NCBI GenBank assembly: GCA_945876405.1
Contig: CAMCOJ010000025.1
Location: 1-13,021, forward strand
Direction of reading: 5' to 3'
DNA: 13,021 nucleotides
Origin: an uncultured Ruminococcus sp.
GTDB lineage: Bacteria > Bacillota > Clostridia > Oscillospirales > Ruminococcaceae
The notes beneath the pieces are model-generated. The model was not told where the DNA came from. It ran no database searches and saw only the letters and a program-made list of their open reading frames with translations. Position numbers and translations under genes: made by a program. Each line of letters starts with the position of its first letter. Positions within the stretch are counted from its first letter, which is position 1. Shown piece after piece: positions 1-6,867 of this stretch.

Positions 1-274
1 ATATTCCTGATATCACATATCCATTAGCAAAACAGAATTGTTTGAGTAAGGCTATCTGATTTTCAAGATCGGGTTTCTGTTTTGATGTTGACACTCTTGC
101 ATAAATATAAGTTTTTCTTGAAACATCTTTATTCAAAAATTTATAAACACTTGTTTCATCATACTCATATCTGCCATTAGGGAGTTTACTTACCTTGATA
201 GTTCCGTTTTTCACATACTTAGTAAGGGTTTGTCTTGTAATTCTTAATACTCTCAAGACTTCTGCTGAATTCAT
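1..274 (-). CDS. tnpA: IS607-family serine recombinase (TnpA/OrfA), 5' part only
   Basis: Minus-strand frame starting at ATG 274, preceded by AAAGGA, and open through 91 codons to the window edge, so the C-terminal part is missing. Residues 1-50 form a MerR-like helix-turn-helix (NSAEVLRVLRITRQTLTKYV, then a short beta wing with LPNGRYEYDE). From about residue 57 the serine-resolvase catalytic core begins: YIYARVSTSKQKPDLENQ, which contains the R-V-S nucleophile motif. This order, with DNA-binding domain first and catalytic domain second, is the hallmark of IS607-type transposases; ordinary resolvases have it reversed. The family normally carries a tnpB gene downstream, which here would lie beyond the left edge. 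The family assignment is firm. Whether the element is complete cannot be seen. Confidence 0.9.
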   Translation of the reverse strand, partial: MNSAEVLRVLRITRQTLTKYVKNGTIKVSKLPNGRYEYDETSVYKFLNKDVSRKTYIYARVSTSKQKPDLENQIALLKQFCFANGYVISGI

Positions 275-294
275 ATAATCACATCCTTTACATA

Positions 295-323
295 AGTATA
301 TCATATTTATATCAATTTATCAA
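295..323 (-). promoter_or_regulatory. Sigma-A promoter of the IS607 recombinase gene
   Basis: On the minus strand, TTGATA (-35, 323-318) and TATACT (-10, 300-295) are separated by exactly 17 bp, and the ATG follows 20 bp after the -10. A tandem ATCAATTT/ATCAATAC repeat (311-326) overlaps the -35 and could bind the MerR-like domain; that part is inference. Confidence 0.65.
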
Positions 324-387
324 TACGTATTTTAATGTTTTTAATATTAATCTGCAATATATATTTTTACACCTGACCGAATTTCAG

Positions 388-416
388 TTGTTTTTTACGG
401 AAAAAGATGCTATAAT
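388..416 (+). promoter_or_regulatory. Promoter of the nitroreductase gene
   Basis: TTGTTT (388-393), a 17-bp spacer and a perfect TATAAT (411-416) preceded by TGC, which gives an extended -10. The coding start lies 35 bp downstream of the -10. Confidence 0.7.
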
Positions 417-451
417 CATAGCATAATCAATCAATGAAAGGAATATTCATC

Positions 452-967
452 ATGAGTTTTTTAGAATCGGCAAAAGCAAGATATTCAGTACGTAATTTTG
501 AAGACAGAACAGTTGAACCGGAAGATATGCAGAAAATACTCGAAGCTGCAAACCACGCACCTACAGCCTGCAATCTCCAGCCACAGAGAATTTATGTTGT
601 ACAGAGTGAGGAAAATATAGCTAAACTCAACAGTCTCTGTAAATGCATATTCGGTGCAAAAACAGTACTTATGTTCACTTACAATACTGATGAAGAATGG
701 AAAAATCCTCTTGAGGACGGCGTTCGTTCAGGTGTCGAGGATGTCAGCATAGTTGCAACACATGTTATGATGGAAGCCTGGGAACTCGGGATAGGTTCAT
801 GCTGGGTTAACTTCTTCTCAAACAGCAGGATTGAAGAAGCATTTGAAATCCCTGCAAATGAAAAACTTGTTCTTCTTATGCCAATGGGTTACCCGTCAGC
901 AGATGCTGCACCTATACCGATGCACAGTCAGTTCAAGGCGATTGAAGATACTGTAAAATTTATCTGA
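452..967 (+). CDS. Nitroreductase-family FMN oxidoreductase
   Basis: A 171-residue single-domain protein, typical for small nitroreductases that use FMN and NAD(P)H to reduce nitro compounds, quinones or related substrates in the cytoplasm. The N-terminal AKARYSVRNF motif (residues 7-16) supplies the arginines and serine that contact the FMN phosphate. APTACNLQPQ (36-45) is the usual second FMN-site motif. The ELGIGSCWVN segment (111-120) is the conserved helix-to-strand turn near the flavin. The start at 452 is chosen because AAAGGAA (437-443) sits 8 bp upstream; an in-frame ATG at 434 overlaps that ribosome site and has none of its own. The gene is monocistronic, with its own promoter and terminator. 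The family is clear. The physiological substrate is unknown. Confidence 0.9.
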   Translation: MSFLESAKARYSVRNFEDRTVEPEDMQKILEAANHAPTACNLQPQRIYVVQSEENIAKLNSLCKCIFGAKTVLMFTYNTDEEWKNPLEDGVRSGVEDVSIVATHVMMEAWELGIGSCWVNFFSNSRIEEAFEIPANEKLVLLMPMGYPSADAAPIPMHSQFKAIEDTVKFI

Positions 968-971
968 GTAT

Positions 972-1020
972 AAATATAGTGGAAGTCAAAACAAATCTGA
1001 CTTCCACTATATTTGTTTAT
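972..1020. terminator. Bidirectional Rho-independent terminator
   Basis: A perfect 17-bp stem (972-988 with 998-1014) and a 9-base loop, followed by GTTTATT on the plus strand and an A/T-rich tail on the other. It lies between the convergent nitroreductase and thioesterase genes and can serve both. Confidence 0.85.
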
Positions 1021-1038
1021 TGCGTTCACTATAATTTT

Positions 1039-1506
1039 TCAGAACTTTTCAGCTCTTCTCTGCTTTCTGAGTGCTGCTCTCTTCTGTGCGGCTTCCCATT
1101 CTATTTTCTCTTCATAGCTTTCGATAACAAGACCCGGAACAGGTGTAGGTTTTTCGTTTTCATCAAGGGCAACCATAACAAGATATGCTGTGTTGATAAG
1201 TTTTCTGCTTCCGTCAAGATTCTCCACATAAGTCTTTGTACATATCTCCATTGATGTTTTTCCTACATATGTCACATATCCGCATATTATTATTGTATCA
1301 TTCGGGTGAGCAGGTCCGTTGAATGTAAGTGTATCAACTACCGCTGTAGTAACATTTTTTCCGGCATGTCTCCTCGCTACAACCGCCGCTACAATATCTA
1401 TCCACTCCATAAGCTGTCCGCCGAAAAGACGGTTGTATCCGTTTATATTTGCCTGTGTTAAAACGTGTACCTGCTCTGCATATGAATCTTTCACTCTTTT
1501 TTCCAT
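1039..1506 (-). CDS. Acyl-CoA thioesterase, hotdog fold
   Basis: A 155-residue protein of the cytoplasmic acyl-CoA thioesterase family (YciA/ACOT-like), which hydrolyses acyl-CoA to free acid and CoA. The hotdog signature is NGYNRLFGGQLMEWID (22-37). It contains the conserved LFGG turn, the central helix and Asp37, the expected catalytic acid of the family. A beta strand with VDTLTFNGPAHPNDTI (57-72) follows, then the G-VTYVGKTSMEI strand. The C-terminal tail (about 136-155) is a charged helix rich in Arg, Lys and Ala, common in this subgroup. The start is supported by GAGGTTG about 8 bp upstream. The family is sure. Chain-length preference cannot be read from the sequence. Confidence 0.9.
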   Translation of the reverse strand: MEKRVKDSYAEQVHVLTQANINGYNRLFGGQLMEWIDIVAAVVARRHAGKNVTTAVVDTLTFNGPAHPNDTIIICGYVTYVGKTSMEICTKTYVENLDGSRKLINTAYLVMVALDENEKPTPVPGLVIESYEEKIEWEAAQKRAALRKQRRAEKF

Positions 1507-1573
1507 AAAATCAACCTCACTGTTCTGATTTTTCTGTTTTATTCTTTTATGAGAAATATATCACTCATGAAAT

Positions 1574-1602
1574 ATTATAAAACTTCTGCGGGAAAAACTC
1601 AA
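1574..1602 (-). promoter_or_regulatory. Promoter of the thioesterase gene
   Basis: Minus strand: TTGAGT (1602-1597), a 17-bp spacer, and a perfect TATAAT (1579-1574). A CGGGAAA/TTTCCCG inverted repeat (1589-1595 with 1612-1618) surrounds the -35 and lies between this promoter and the divergent sigma-factor promoter. Confidence 0.7.
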
Positions 1603-1631
1603 GATAAAAAATTTCCCGGCAACAGATTTAT

Positions 1632-1660
1632 TTGCAAAATTTTGTCCGATTTAGTATACT
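1632..1660 (+). promoter_or_regulatory. Sigma-A-type promoter of the ECF sigma operon
   Basis: TTGCAA (1632-1637), a 17-bp spacer and TATACT (1655-1660), about 57 bp before the sigma-factor start. I did not find a convincing classic ECF promoter (AAC near -35, CGTC near -10) in the same stretch, so autoregulation is not shown. Confidence 0.6.
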
Positions 1661-1717
1661 TAATACGACTATATTAGTGAAGTGCTTCAAAATAAAAATA
1701 CGGGGAGGTTAATTTTA

Positions 1718-2275
1718 ATGATTTCGGATGATGAAATAATGCAGGCATTCAGTATTTCTGACAGCGAAGGATACTGGAAATTACTTGACAGCTACTGCAG
1801 CTACGTTTATGCAATAGTCAGTTCACATGTCAGAGGTCTTGCATCCGAACAGGACAAGGAAGAATGCATTGCAGATATATTTATAGAAACTGTAAATGCC
1901 TGCAGAAAACAGAATATTGATTCTCTGAAAGCTGTTGTTTCATCAATAGCGAAACGAAAATCGATAGATCTGTTCAGAAAACTATCCGGAAAAAACAGAT
2001 ACAGCAGCTACATGGAGGAAATAACTGATGAGCCTGCTGACTACGATACTCCGGAAACCTTCAGTGCCGGAAGAACGGAAAAGGAAAATCTCTGGAATGA
2101 AGTTAAAAAACTTGGCGAACCTGATTCAGACATACTTATCCTTCAGTTTTTCTATGACAAAACTGCAAAGGAAATCGGAAATATACTTAAAATGACGGCT
2201 GAAGCGGTTACCAAGCGAAGCCAGAGAGCAAGACAAAAGCTGAGAAAAATATTAACTGAATCGGAGGTTATCTGA
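1718..2275 (+). CDS. ECF-type RNA polymerase sigma factor
   Basis: A 185-residue sigma-70 family protein with the minimal ECF layout. Region 2 spans about residues 18-90 and includes DIFIETV (53-59) and the SIAKRKSIDLFRK helix (76-88) that recognises the -10 element. A poorly conserved acidic linker (about 95-120) follows. Region 4 spans about 126-178 and ends in a helix-turn-helix (KTAKEIGNILKMTAEAVTKR, 148-167) and an R/K-rich recognition helix. The start is placed at 1718, where GGGGAGG (1702-1708) gives 9-bp spacing; an upstream in-frame GTG at 1682 has no ribosome site. The stop codon abuts the ATG of the next gene, which encodes a membrane protein, the usual sigma/anti-sigma arrangement. 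The signal and regulon are unknown. Confidence 0.92.
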   Translation: MISDDEIMQAFSISDSEGYWKLLDSYCSYVYAIVSSHVRGLASEQDKEECIADIFIETVNACRKQNIDSLKAVVSSIAKRKSIDLFRKLSGKNRYSSYMEEITDEPADYDTPETFSAGRTEKENLWNEVKKLGEPDSDILILQFFYDKTAKEIGNILKMTAEAVTKRSQRARQKLRKILTESEVI

Positions 2276-3499
2276 ATGAAAGAATCGGATAAGATTGACG
2301 AAATGCTGTCTGACAAGAATATTCTTGATTCTGAAACAATAGAGAAAACCGGAGAGATACACGATTTGGTTTCGGATGAACAGAAAAAAAGAATATTAAG
2401 TATTATCGAACAGAGGACAGATTCCGTACAGGGAAACAATAACACAAAAGAAGAAACAGTACAGGTGATATCATACAGGAGGAAAAATAATATGAAACTT
2501 ATAGCAGCTGTTGCGGCGTGTTTATGCGTTATAACAGGAACACTATTTCTTAAACCACAGGACAAAGACAATATAAATACAGGAAACGATAAAGTGGAAA
2601 TAACAACAGTATATGAAACAGAGCCTGTTTATGAAAGTACTTCAGAAACTTCCGCCGAAGAAAAAAATTCTGTAACATTTACAGACACAAAACACGGTGT
2701 ACTGCATAACAGTTTCACAGAGGATACAAGTGAATGCTACACTGTAAATATAAATACAGAAAATATAAATACAGAAAACGATAAAGCGGAAACAACAACA
2801 GTATATGAAACAGAGCCTGTTTATGAAAGTACCGCAGAAACTTCCGCCGAACAGAAAATTCCTATAACATTTATAGGCACAAAATACAACGTATGGTACA
2901 ACGGCTTTATAGAAGACAACGGTGAATACTACACTGTAAATTTTCTGAAAAACGAAGAGTTCCAGAACAGAATCAACGCAGACATCAGAGAGGTTTCCGA
3001 TGAGCTTTACAAATACGACGACACACCGGAGACGAAATCCCCTATTATGCCTCAGTACAGAAAAAATTCCAAAGGACTTGACTTATATCCATACATCTGT
3101 AACGGATATATGTATCTCAAGTTTTTTTATAACCATGAGTACAATCATGCTGCAACACTTGTCTATGACATTATTGAAGAAAAAAGAATCGAAAAAATTG
3201 AAGAACTCTTCACAGATACCTCCACTCTTTACGAAGATCTTAACAGAGTTATGAGAGAAAAATCAGGTACACACGACTATACTTACACCGCAGAAATCAC
3301 GCCTGAAAATATCACAGGATTTGACTTTTACGATCTCTTTATAAATGACGGAAGCGAAAAACCTGTTGTTTATCCGTGGTTCATAGCAAACTGTTTCGAG
3401 GGCAGAACCAGTGAATACTGCAAAATGGATACCGAAAGAGACATGAGGAACTGCATAAAAGACGAATTTATCCCGGCGTGCGAAGCTGGCGGAGACTAA
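2276..3499 (+). CDS. Probable membrane anti-sigma factor, RsiV-like
   Basis: A 407-residue single-pass membrane protein translated directly after the sigma gene (zero-base gap, GGAGG at 2263-2267). Residues 1-73 are charged and cytoplasmic and would hold the sigma factor. Residues 74-92 (KLIAAVAACLCVITGTLFL) form one transmembrane helix. The rest lies outside: a Thr/Glu/Ser-rich stalk built of two 64-residue tandem copies (99-162, 163-226), then a globular domain with several aromatic strands. The part around ATLVYDIIEEKRIEKIEELF (293-312) resembles the DUF3298 domain of RsiV, the lysozyme-sensing anti-SigV factor of Bacillus. It ends with cysteines at 373, 382, 393 and 402. The anti-sigma role rests mainly on gene order and topology. 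The RsiV likeness is by eye and moderate. Confidence 0.72.
   Translation: MKESDKIDEMLSDKNILDSETIEKTGEIHDLVSDEQKKRILSIIEQRTDSVQGNNNTKEETVQVISYRRKNNMKLIAAVAACLCVITGTLFLKPQDKDNINTGNDKVEITTVYETEPVYESTSETSAEEKNSVTFTDTKHGVLHNSFTEDTSECYTVNINTENINTENDKAETTTVYETEPVYESTAETSAEQKIPITFIGTKYNVWYNGFIEDNGEYYTVNFLKNEEFQNRINADIREVSDELYKYDDTPETKSPIMPQYRKNSKGLDLYPYICNGYMYLKFFYNHEYNHAATLVYDIIEEKRIEKIEELFTDTSTLYEDLNRVMREKSGTHDYTYTAEITPENITGFDFYDLFINDGSEKPVVYPWFIANCFEGRTSEYCKMDTERDMRNCIKDEFIPACEAGGD
2570..2953 (+). repeat. 192-bp in-frame tandem duplication within the anti-sigma gene
   Basis: Copies at 2570-2761 and 2762-2953, each exactly 64 codons. The first third is nearly identical at DNA level, with a long uninterrupted match around the VYETEPVYEST codons. 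The second half has diverged to weaker protein similarity (NSFTEDTSECYTVN against NGFIEDNGEYYTVN). At the junction a smaller 15-bp tandem repeat (2748-2777) encodes INTEN twice, a likely slippage site. Confidence 0.9.
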
Positions 3500-3520
3500 A
3501 GTCCAATTATGTCATTTATA

Positions 3521-3548
3521 GTAAACGCAATAAATAAATTGCGTTTAC
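3521..3548 (+). other. Stem-loop after the anti-sigma gene
   Basis: A perfect 10-bp stem (GTAAACGCAA, 3521-3530, with 3539-3548) and an 8-base A/T loop, 21 bp past the stop codon. No T-run follows, so it is not a standard terminator. Confidence 0.6.
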
Positions 3549-3552
3549 CGGT

Positions 3553-3595
3553 GCCGATCTGCACTGAGATGACGCAGTCATCGGATGTGCAAGGC
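3553..3595 (+). other. Long bulged hairpin, possible structured RNA or protein-binding element
   Basis: Nested complementarity: GCC (3553-3555) with GGC (3593-3595), TGCAC (3560-3564) with GTGCA (3587-3591), and GATGAC (3568-3573) with GTCATC (3577-3582) around a 3-base loop. It is separated by small internal loops and sits directly after the previous stem-loop. The function is unknown. Confidence 0.55.
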
Positions 3596-3612
3596 AATAT
3601 AAATAAAATAAT

Positions 3613-3655
3613 AATCAGCGAGGTATGATAAAAATCGTACCTCGCTGATTGTTTT
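3613..3655 (+). terminator. Rho-independent terminator of the sigma/anti-sigma operon
   Basis: A 13-bp perfect stem (3613-3625 with 3638-3650), extended to 17 bp with one G-U pair and a 4-base loop, followed by GTTTT. Confidence 0.85.
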
Positions 3656-3670
3656 GAACAGTATATAGTA

Positions 3671-3699
3671 TTGACACACAATAATTATCATGTTATATT
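3671..3699 (+). promoter_or_regulatory. Strong promoter of the glycosyltransferase gene
   Basis: A perfect TTGACA (3671-3676), a 17-bp spacer and TATATT (3694-3699) with a TGT extension. This is close to full sigma-A consensus. Confidence 0.82.
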
Positions 3700-3705
3700 G
3701 TTATA

Positions 3706-3720
3706 GTGATACATTATCAC
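3706..3720 (+). promoter_or_regulatory. Dyad over the expected transcription start, candidate operator
   Basis: GTGATA-CAT-TATCAC, a perfect 6-bp inverted repeat with a 3-base centre. It begins 6 bp downstream of the -10, so a bound repressor would cover the start site. No regulator is known. Confidence 0.45.
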
Positions 3721-3766
3721 AGAAATAAGTATCTGAATATGTCAAATAAATTAAGGAGATGATATT

Positions 3767-5323
3767 TTGAAAGTTAAAACTTTTCTCAAAGATAATCTTA
3801 ATAAAATTTTGTTTTTCTGTATCCTCTGCACTGGTATTCTTGTGAGAGTATGCGGGCTTGGTTCTCTTCCGGGCGGACTTAATCAGGATGAGGCCTTTGC
3901 GGGATATGAAGCCCTTTCCCTCCTGCGCTACGGAACGGACAGCTCAGGACATCATATGCCGGTTTATCTTAATGCATGGGGAAGCGGTATGAACGCACTT
4001 AACACTTATCTGATGATGCCGTTTATCGCACTGTTCGGTGCTCATGCGTGGGTTATCCGCATTCCGCAGTGCCTGACCGCATGTTTTAGTCTGTGGGTAA
4101 TTTATCTTCTGTTAAAAAAAGCCGGAGACAGTAAACTTGCACTTACCGGAATGTTTTATATGGCAATCTGTCCGTGGCATATTATGCTCTCACGCTGGGG
4201 GCTTGAGTCCAACCTTGCACCTGGATTTTTACTTTTCGGGCTGTATTTTTTCATGCTTGGAACGGAAAAATCAAAATTCTATATGCTGTCAGCACTTTTT
4301 TACGGACTTTCTCTCTATTCATATGCTACAATCTGGCCGATTCTCCCTGTGATTCTCCTGCTTCAGACAGTATATCTCATCTATATGAAGAAAATTCGTC
4401 CTGACAGATATACCGGGATAAGTGTTCTGATAATGGCAGTTCTCGCTGCACCACTTGTTTTGTTTCTTCTTGTAAACAAGGGATATCTTGAACCGGTTGA
4501 GACTTCATTTTTCAGTATTCCGAAACTGACTGTAATGCGTGACAGTGAGATTTCATTTTCTCATATTCCGGATAATTTTAAAAACATGATACGTATTCTC
4601 TATCAGCAGGATGACGGTCTTTACTGGAATACCACACAGGAATTCGGTCTTTACTACAAGGGCGGAACATTTCTCGCAGCTGTAGGAATGATAATAAGCT
4701 TTTTCCGCCTGATAAAAAATATAAAAGCGAGAAAATTTGACCTCTTTGACCTGACCATCCCAACATTTATCGGAGGTTTTATAATCGGTTGCCTTATCCG
4801 CGTCAATGTAAACCGATTCAATATCATTCACCTGTCCATGATTATATTCATTGCAGTCGGACTCAAAACCATACTGGAACAGCTTTCATCTGTATACAGA
4901 TACAGCTTTCATGCAGCAGCTGCTGTTTACATAATTGTATTTGCATGTTTCATAAACTTTTATACCACAACATACAAAAACCAGATAAGTATATATTTTC
5001 AGGATGGTTTAGCAGAGGCTGTTGAGGCAGCAGAAGATATTTCCGGAGGACAGAAACCAATCTGTGTTGATCGTTGTTTTTACTACCCTAAGATTATGTT
5101 CTTCAGCCAGCTTCCTGTCGCCGAATACACTGAAACTGTCGAATACAGTAATTATCCAAACGCATTTCTCGATGTAAACAAATGCGGTCCGTTTTATTTT
5201 GGTAATTATGAGTTTAACCCGAACTTTGTGTACATCGTGTCCTCAGAACGCATTTCTGATATTCCTGCAGGTGAATGGGAAGTTATTGAATGCAAATCCG
5301 CACTGGTTGCATATGTTCCATGA
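3767..5323 (+). CDS. GT-C family membrane glycosyltransferase (PMT/ArnT-like, GT39)
   Basis: A 518-residue polytopic protein. Transmembrane helix 1 (about 13-32) is followed by an outward loop with the acidic pair in GGLNQDEAFAGYEA (D41-E42). This is the catalytic Asp-Glu position of GT-C enzymes that transfer sugars from polyprenyl-phosphate donors to proteins or cell-wall glycans at the outer face of the membrane. About ten further hydrophobic helices follow, interrupted by a longer extracytoplasmic loop (about 245-290). The last 115 residues or so form a soluble outer domain. The start is a TTG at 3767 with AAGGAG 8 bp upstream; no ATG fits as well. The gene has its own strong promoter and no partner genes. 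The family is confident; donor and acceptor are unknown. The protein ends 49 bp before the convergent permease stop, with no clear terminator between. Confidence 0.85.
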   Translation: MKVKTFLKDNLNKILFFCILCTGILVRVCGLGSLPGGLNQDEAFAGYEALSLLRYGTDSSGHHMPVYLNAWGSGMNALNTYLMMPFIALFGAHAWVIRIPQCLTACFSLWVIYLLLKKAGDSKLALTGMFYMAICPWHIMLSRWGLESNLAPGFLLFGLYFFMLGTEKSKFYMLSALFYGLSLYSYATIWPILPVILLLQTVYLIYMKKIRPDRYTGISVLIMAVLAAPLVLFLLVNKGYLEPVETSFFSIPKLTVMRDSEISFSHIPDNFKNMIRILYQQDDGLYWNTTQEFGLYYKGGTFLAAVGMIISFFRLIKNIKARKFDLFDLTIPTFIGGFIIGCLIRVNVNRFNIIHLSMIIFIAVGLKTILEQLSSVYRYSFHAAAAVYIIVFACFINFYTTTYKNQISIYFQDGLAEAVEAAEDISGGQKPICVDRCFYYPKIMFFSQLPVAEYTETVEYSNYPNAFLDVNKCGPFYFGNYEFNPNFVYIVSSERISDIPAGEWEVIECKSALVAYVP

Positions 5324-5371
5324 AAAAATTCAGATTCTGTCGCAGCCGGTGCAGAGCCCGCATATTCTGTA

Positions 5372-6865
5372 CTACATTCCGGCTCTTAATACCGGTCCCA
5401 GTTCCACCATATCCCTGTAAAAGTTCTCAGCTGATTCTTTATCGAGATAAAGATCCACTGAAAATACTGTTCTATGATATTCACGTGTAATATCATATGC
5501 TGAAACATCTATACTGCAGTTATAATATTTGTCTTTTTCATCCAGATTATTTTCCTTCTCATTATAGTAATAGTATCCGCCAACTCCGGTGAACATTGAA
5601 TCGAGAAAATACTTCGGATTACTGTTCTGAATAGCAACATACTCATACGCTGTTTCCGTGACCTTGTCTATTGCATCAACTGAGAGATTTTCATATGAGA
5701 ATGAATTGCCTGTTTCTTTCATTCCCCCGCAGTTTACATTTACTGTTACCGGGCTGTATGAAAGTTCAGACTTGTCCGGTTTCTTAAAATTTGCTCCGAA
5801 TCCGTTTGTAATACATGCAAGATAGGAGAACAGTATAAACGCAGCATAATACCCGGCAAATACACCTGTCCACTTGAATATTTTAACCGGTGTAATATCC
5901 TTCCTGGACACTATTATCCTGAGAATTGTAGCACCTATGAAATAAATAAACAAAGCAAAATATTCCGCTCCGTAACTACTCATGTGTACTGTCTGGAACA
6001 GTGAGAAAAGCGACAGAATCATCAGTATTTCAAAAAACACCCTGAACACAACAGGATATCCCACTGTAGCCGCATCACGTTTTGTATAGGCAAACATTGC
6101 AAGTGCTATAAGCCCAAGTGACAGGATACAGTTCACAAGAACGATAACCACAGAATACGGCTCATACATATCACAGAAAACTGCCCCGAATCCGAAAACC
6201 TGCAGGATACTGCTGTCACTGTATGTGTTCAAAGACACATTAACAAATTTTTCCTCTATATACGAAACAGTTTCAAAAGGAAGTACGGAAATAACAATCA
6301 TAAGTATAGCAGGAAGGTAAACGGCTTCGGCTTTTGAACCTATACAGCAGGAACACAGTACGGTAACAGCTGTTATAAAAAGCACAGCACTCAGTCCCCA
6401 GATAAATACCTTAAAGTTTACAGCGAACAATTCAGGGACAGAAGCGTATTCAATTTTACTGCCGTCGTACCCTGTATACGAAGTGTTACTGTGAAACAGA
6501 ACCGACAAAACATTTCCCATACCGGAAAAAAACATATACGGGAATATCCAGATATAGCATATGGTCATAAGTCTGGATAAAAATCTTTCCCTGGATGAAA
6601 GAGGCATTGCCATCTGAACGTCAGCAGTAGGTACGTCATGCATGTCTCTGAACACTCTTATACATGCAGAAAACAAAGGTATAAGTGCAACTGTGAAGAA
6701 GAAAACTGAAGACCAGTTTATGTTTGCATCACAGTCCTTTATCATTGATGTTTCCGAATACAGAAATCCGGCTATACCAAGAAGTATCATGGAAATGATA
6801 TGCGATTTTTTATGTATTATCAGCTCAGAGAGAGCACTCCTGTTTATTCTTGAAAATGACATCAT
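5372..6865 (-). CDS. ABC transporter permease (ABC-2/YtrC-D-like)
   Basis: A protein of 497 residues with a short cytoplasmic N-terminus, about ten hydrophobic segments up to residue 355, and then an outward C-terminal domain of about 140 residues. That domain is rich in Tyr, Asn and Ser and contains GGYYYYNEKENN. It lies immediately behind an ABC ATPase gene, which supplies the strongest functional evidence: together they should form an exporter or a lantibiotic or cell-envelope stress pump of the Ytr type. Start choice: GGAGG (6876-6880) is 10 bp from ATG 6865, whereas GTG 6871, which overlaps the ATPase stop, has only 4 bp. Either would give the same protein apart from two residues. The sequence itself is divergent, so the substrate cannot be named. 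Confidence 0.75.
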   Translation of the reverse strand: MMSFSRINRSALSELIIHKKSHIISMILLGIAGFLYSETSMIKDCDANINWSSVFFFTVALIPLFSACIRVFRDMHDVPTADVQMAMPLSSRERFLSRLMTICYIWIFPYMFFSGMGNVLSVLFHSNTSYTGYDGSKIEYASVPELFAVNFKVFIWGLSAVLFITAVTVLCSCCIGSKAEAVYLPAILMIVISVLPFETVSYIEEKFVNVSLNTYSDSSILQVFGFGAVFCDMYEPYSVVIVLVNCILSLGLIALAMFAYTKRDAATVGYPVVFRVFFEILMILSLFSLFQTVHMSSYGAEYFALFIYFIGATILRIIVSRKDITPVKIFKWTGVFAGYYAAFILFSYLACITNGFGANFKKPDKSELSYSPVTVNVNCGGMKETGNSFSYENLSVDAIDKVTETAYEYVAIQNSNPKYFLDSMFTGVGGYYYYNEKENNLDEKDKYYNCSIDVSAYDITREYHRTVFSVDLYLDKESAENFYRDMVELGPVLRAGM

Positions 6866-6867
6866 AA

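Larger units (their letters stand above)
1..330 (-). mobile_element. Left part of an IS607-family insertion sequence (boundary uncertain)
   Basis: The recombinase gene and its promoter mark the start of an IS607-type element running off the left edge. IS607 elements lack terminal inverted repeats and do not duplicate their target, so the outer end cannot be placed from one copy. It should lie between the promoter (-35 at 318-323) and the nitroreductase promoter that begins near 388. The end coordinate given is a guess. Confidence 0.5.

Noticed and set aside
434..451. Upstream ATG at 434 for the nitroreductase
   Set aside because: It overlaps the AAAGGAA ribosome site that serves the ATG at 452 and has no site of its own.
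1619..1655. ECF-type promoter (GCAAC near -35, GTC near -10) before the sigma gene
   Set aside because: The spacing from AAC to GTC is 20 bases, too long for known ECF promoters.
1682..1717. Upstream GTG start for the sigma factor
   Set aside because: There is no ribosome site before it, and GGGGAGG lies ideally before ATG 1718.
2748..2777. Short direct repeats as a CRISPR array or VNTR locus
   Set aside because: Only two 15-bp units, inside a coding frame, with no spacers and no cas genes nearby.
5353..5386. AGAGCC/GGCTCT inverted repeat between the convergent glycosyltransferase and permease genes, as a terminator
   Set aside because: Only 6 bp of stem with a 22-base loop, no T-run on either side, and it overlaps the permease stop codon.
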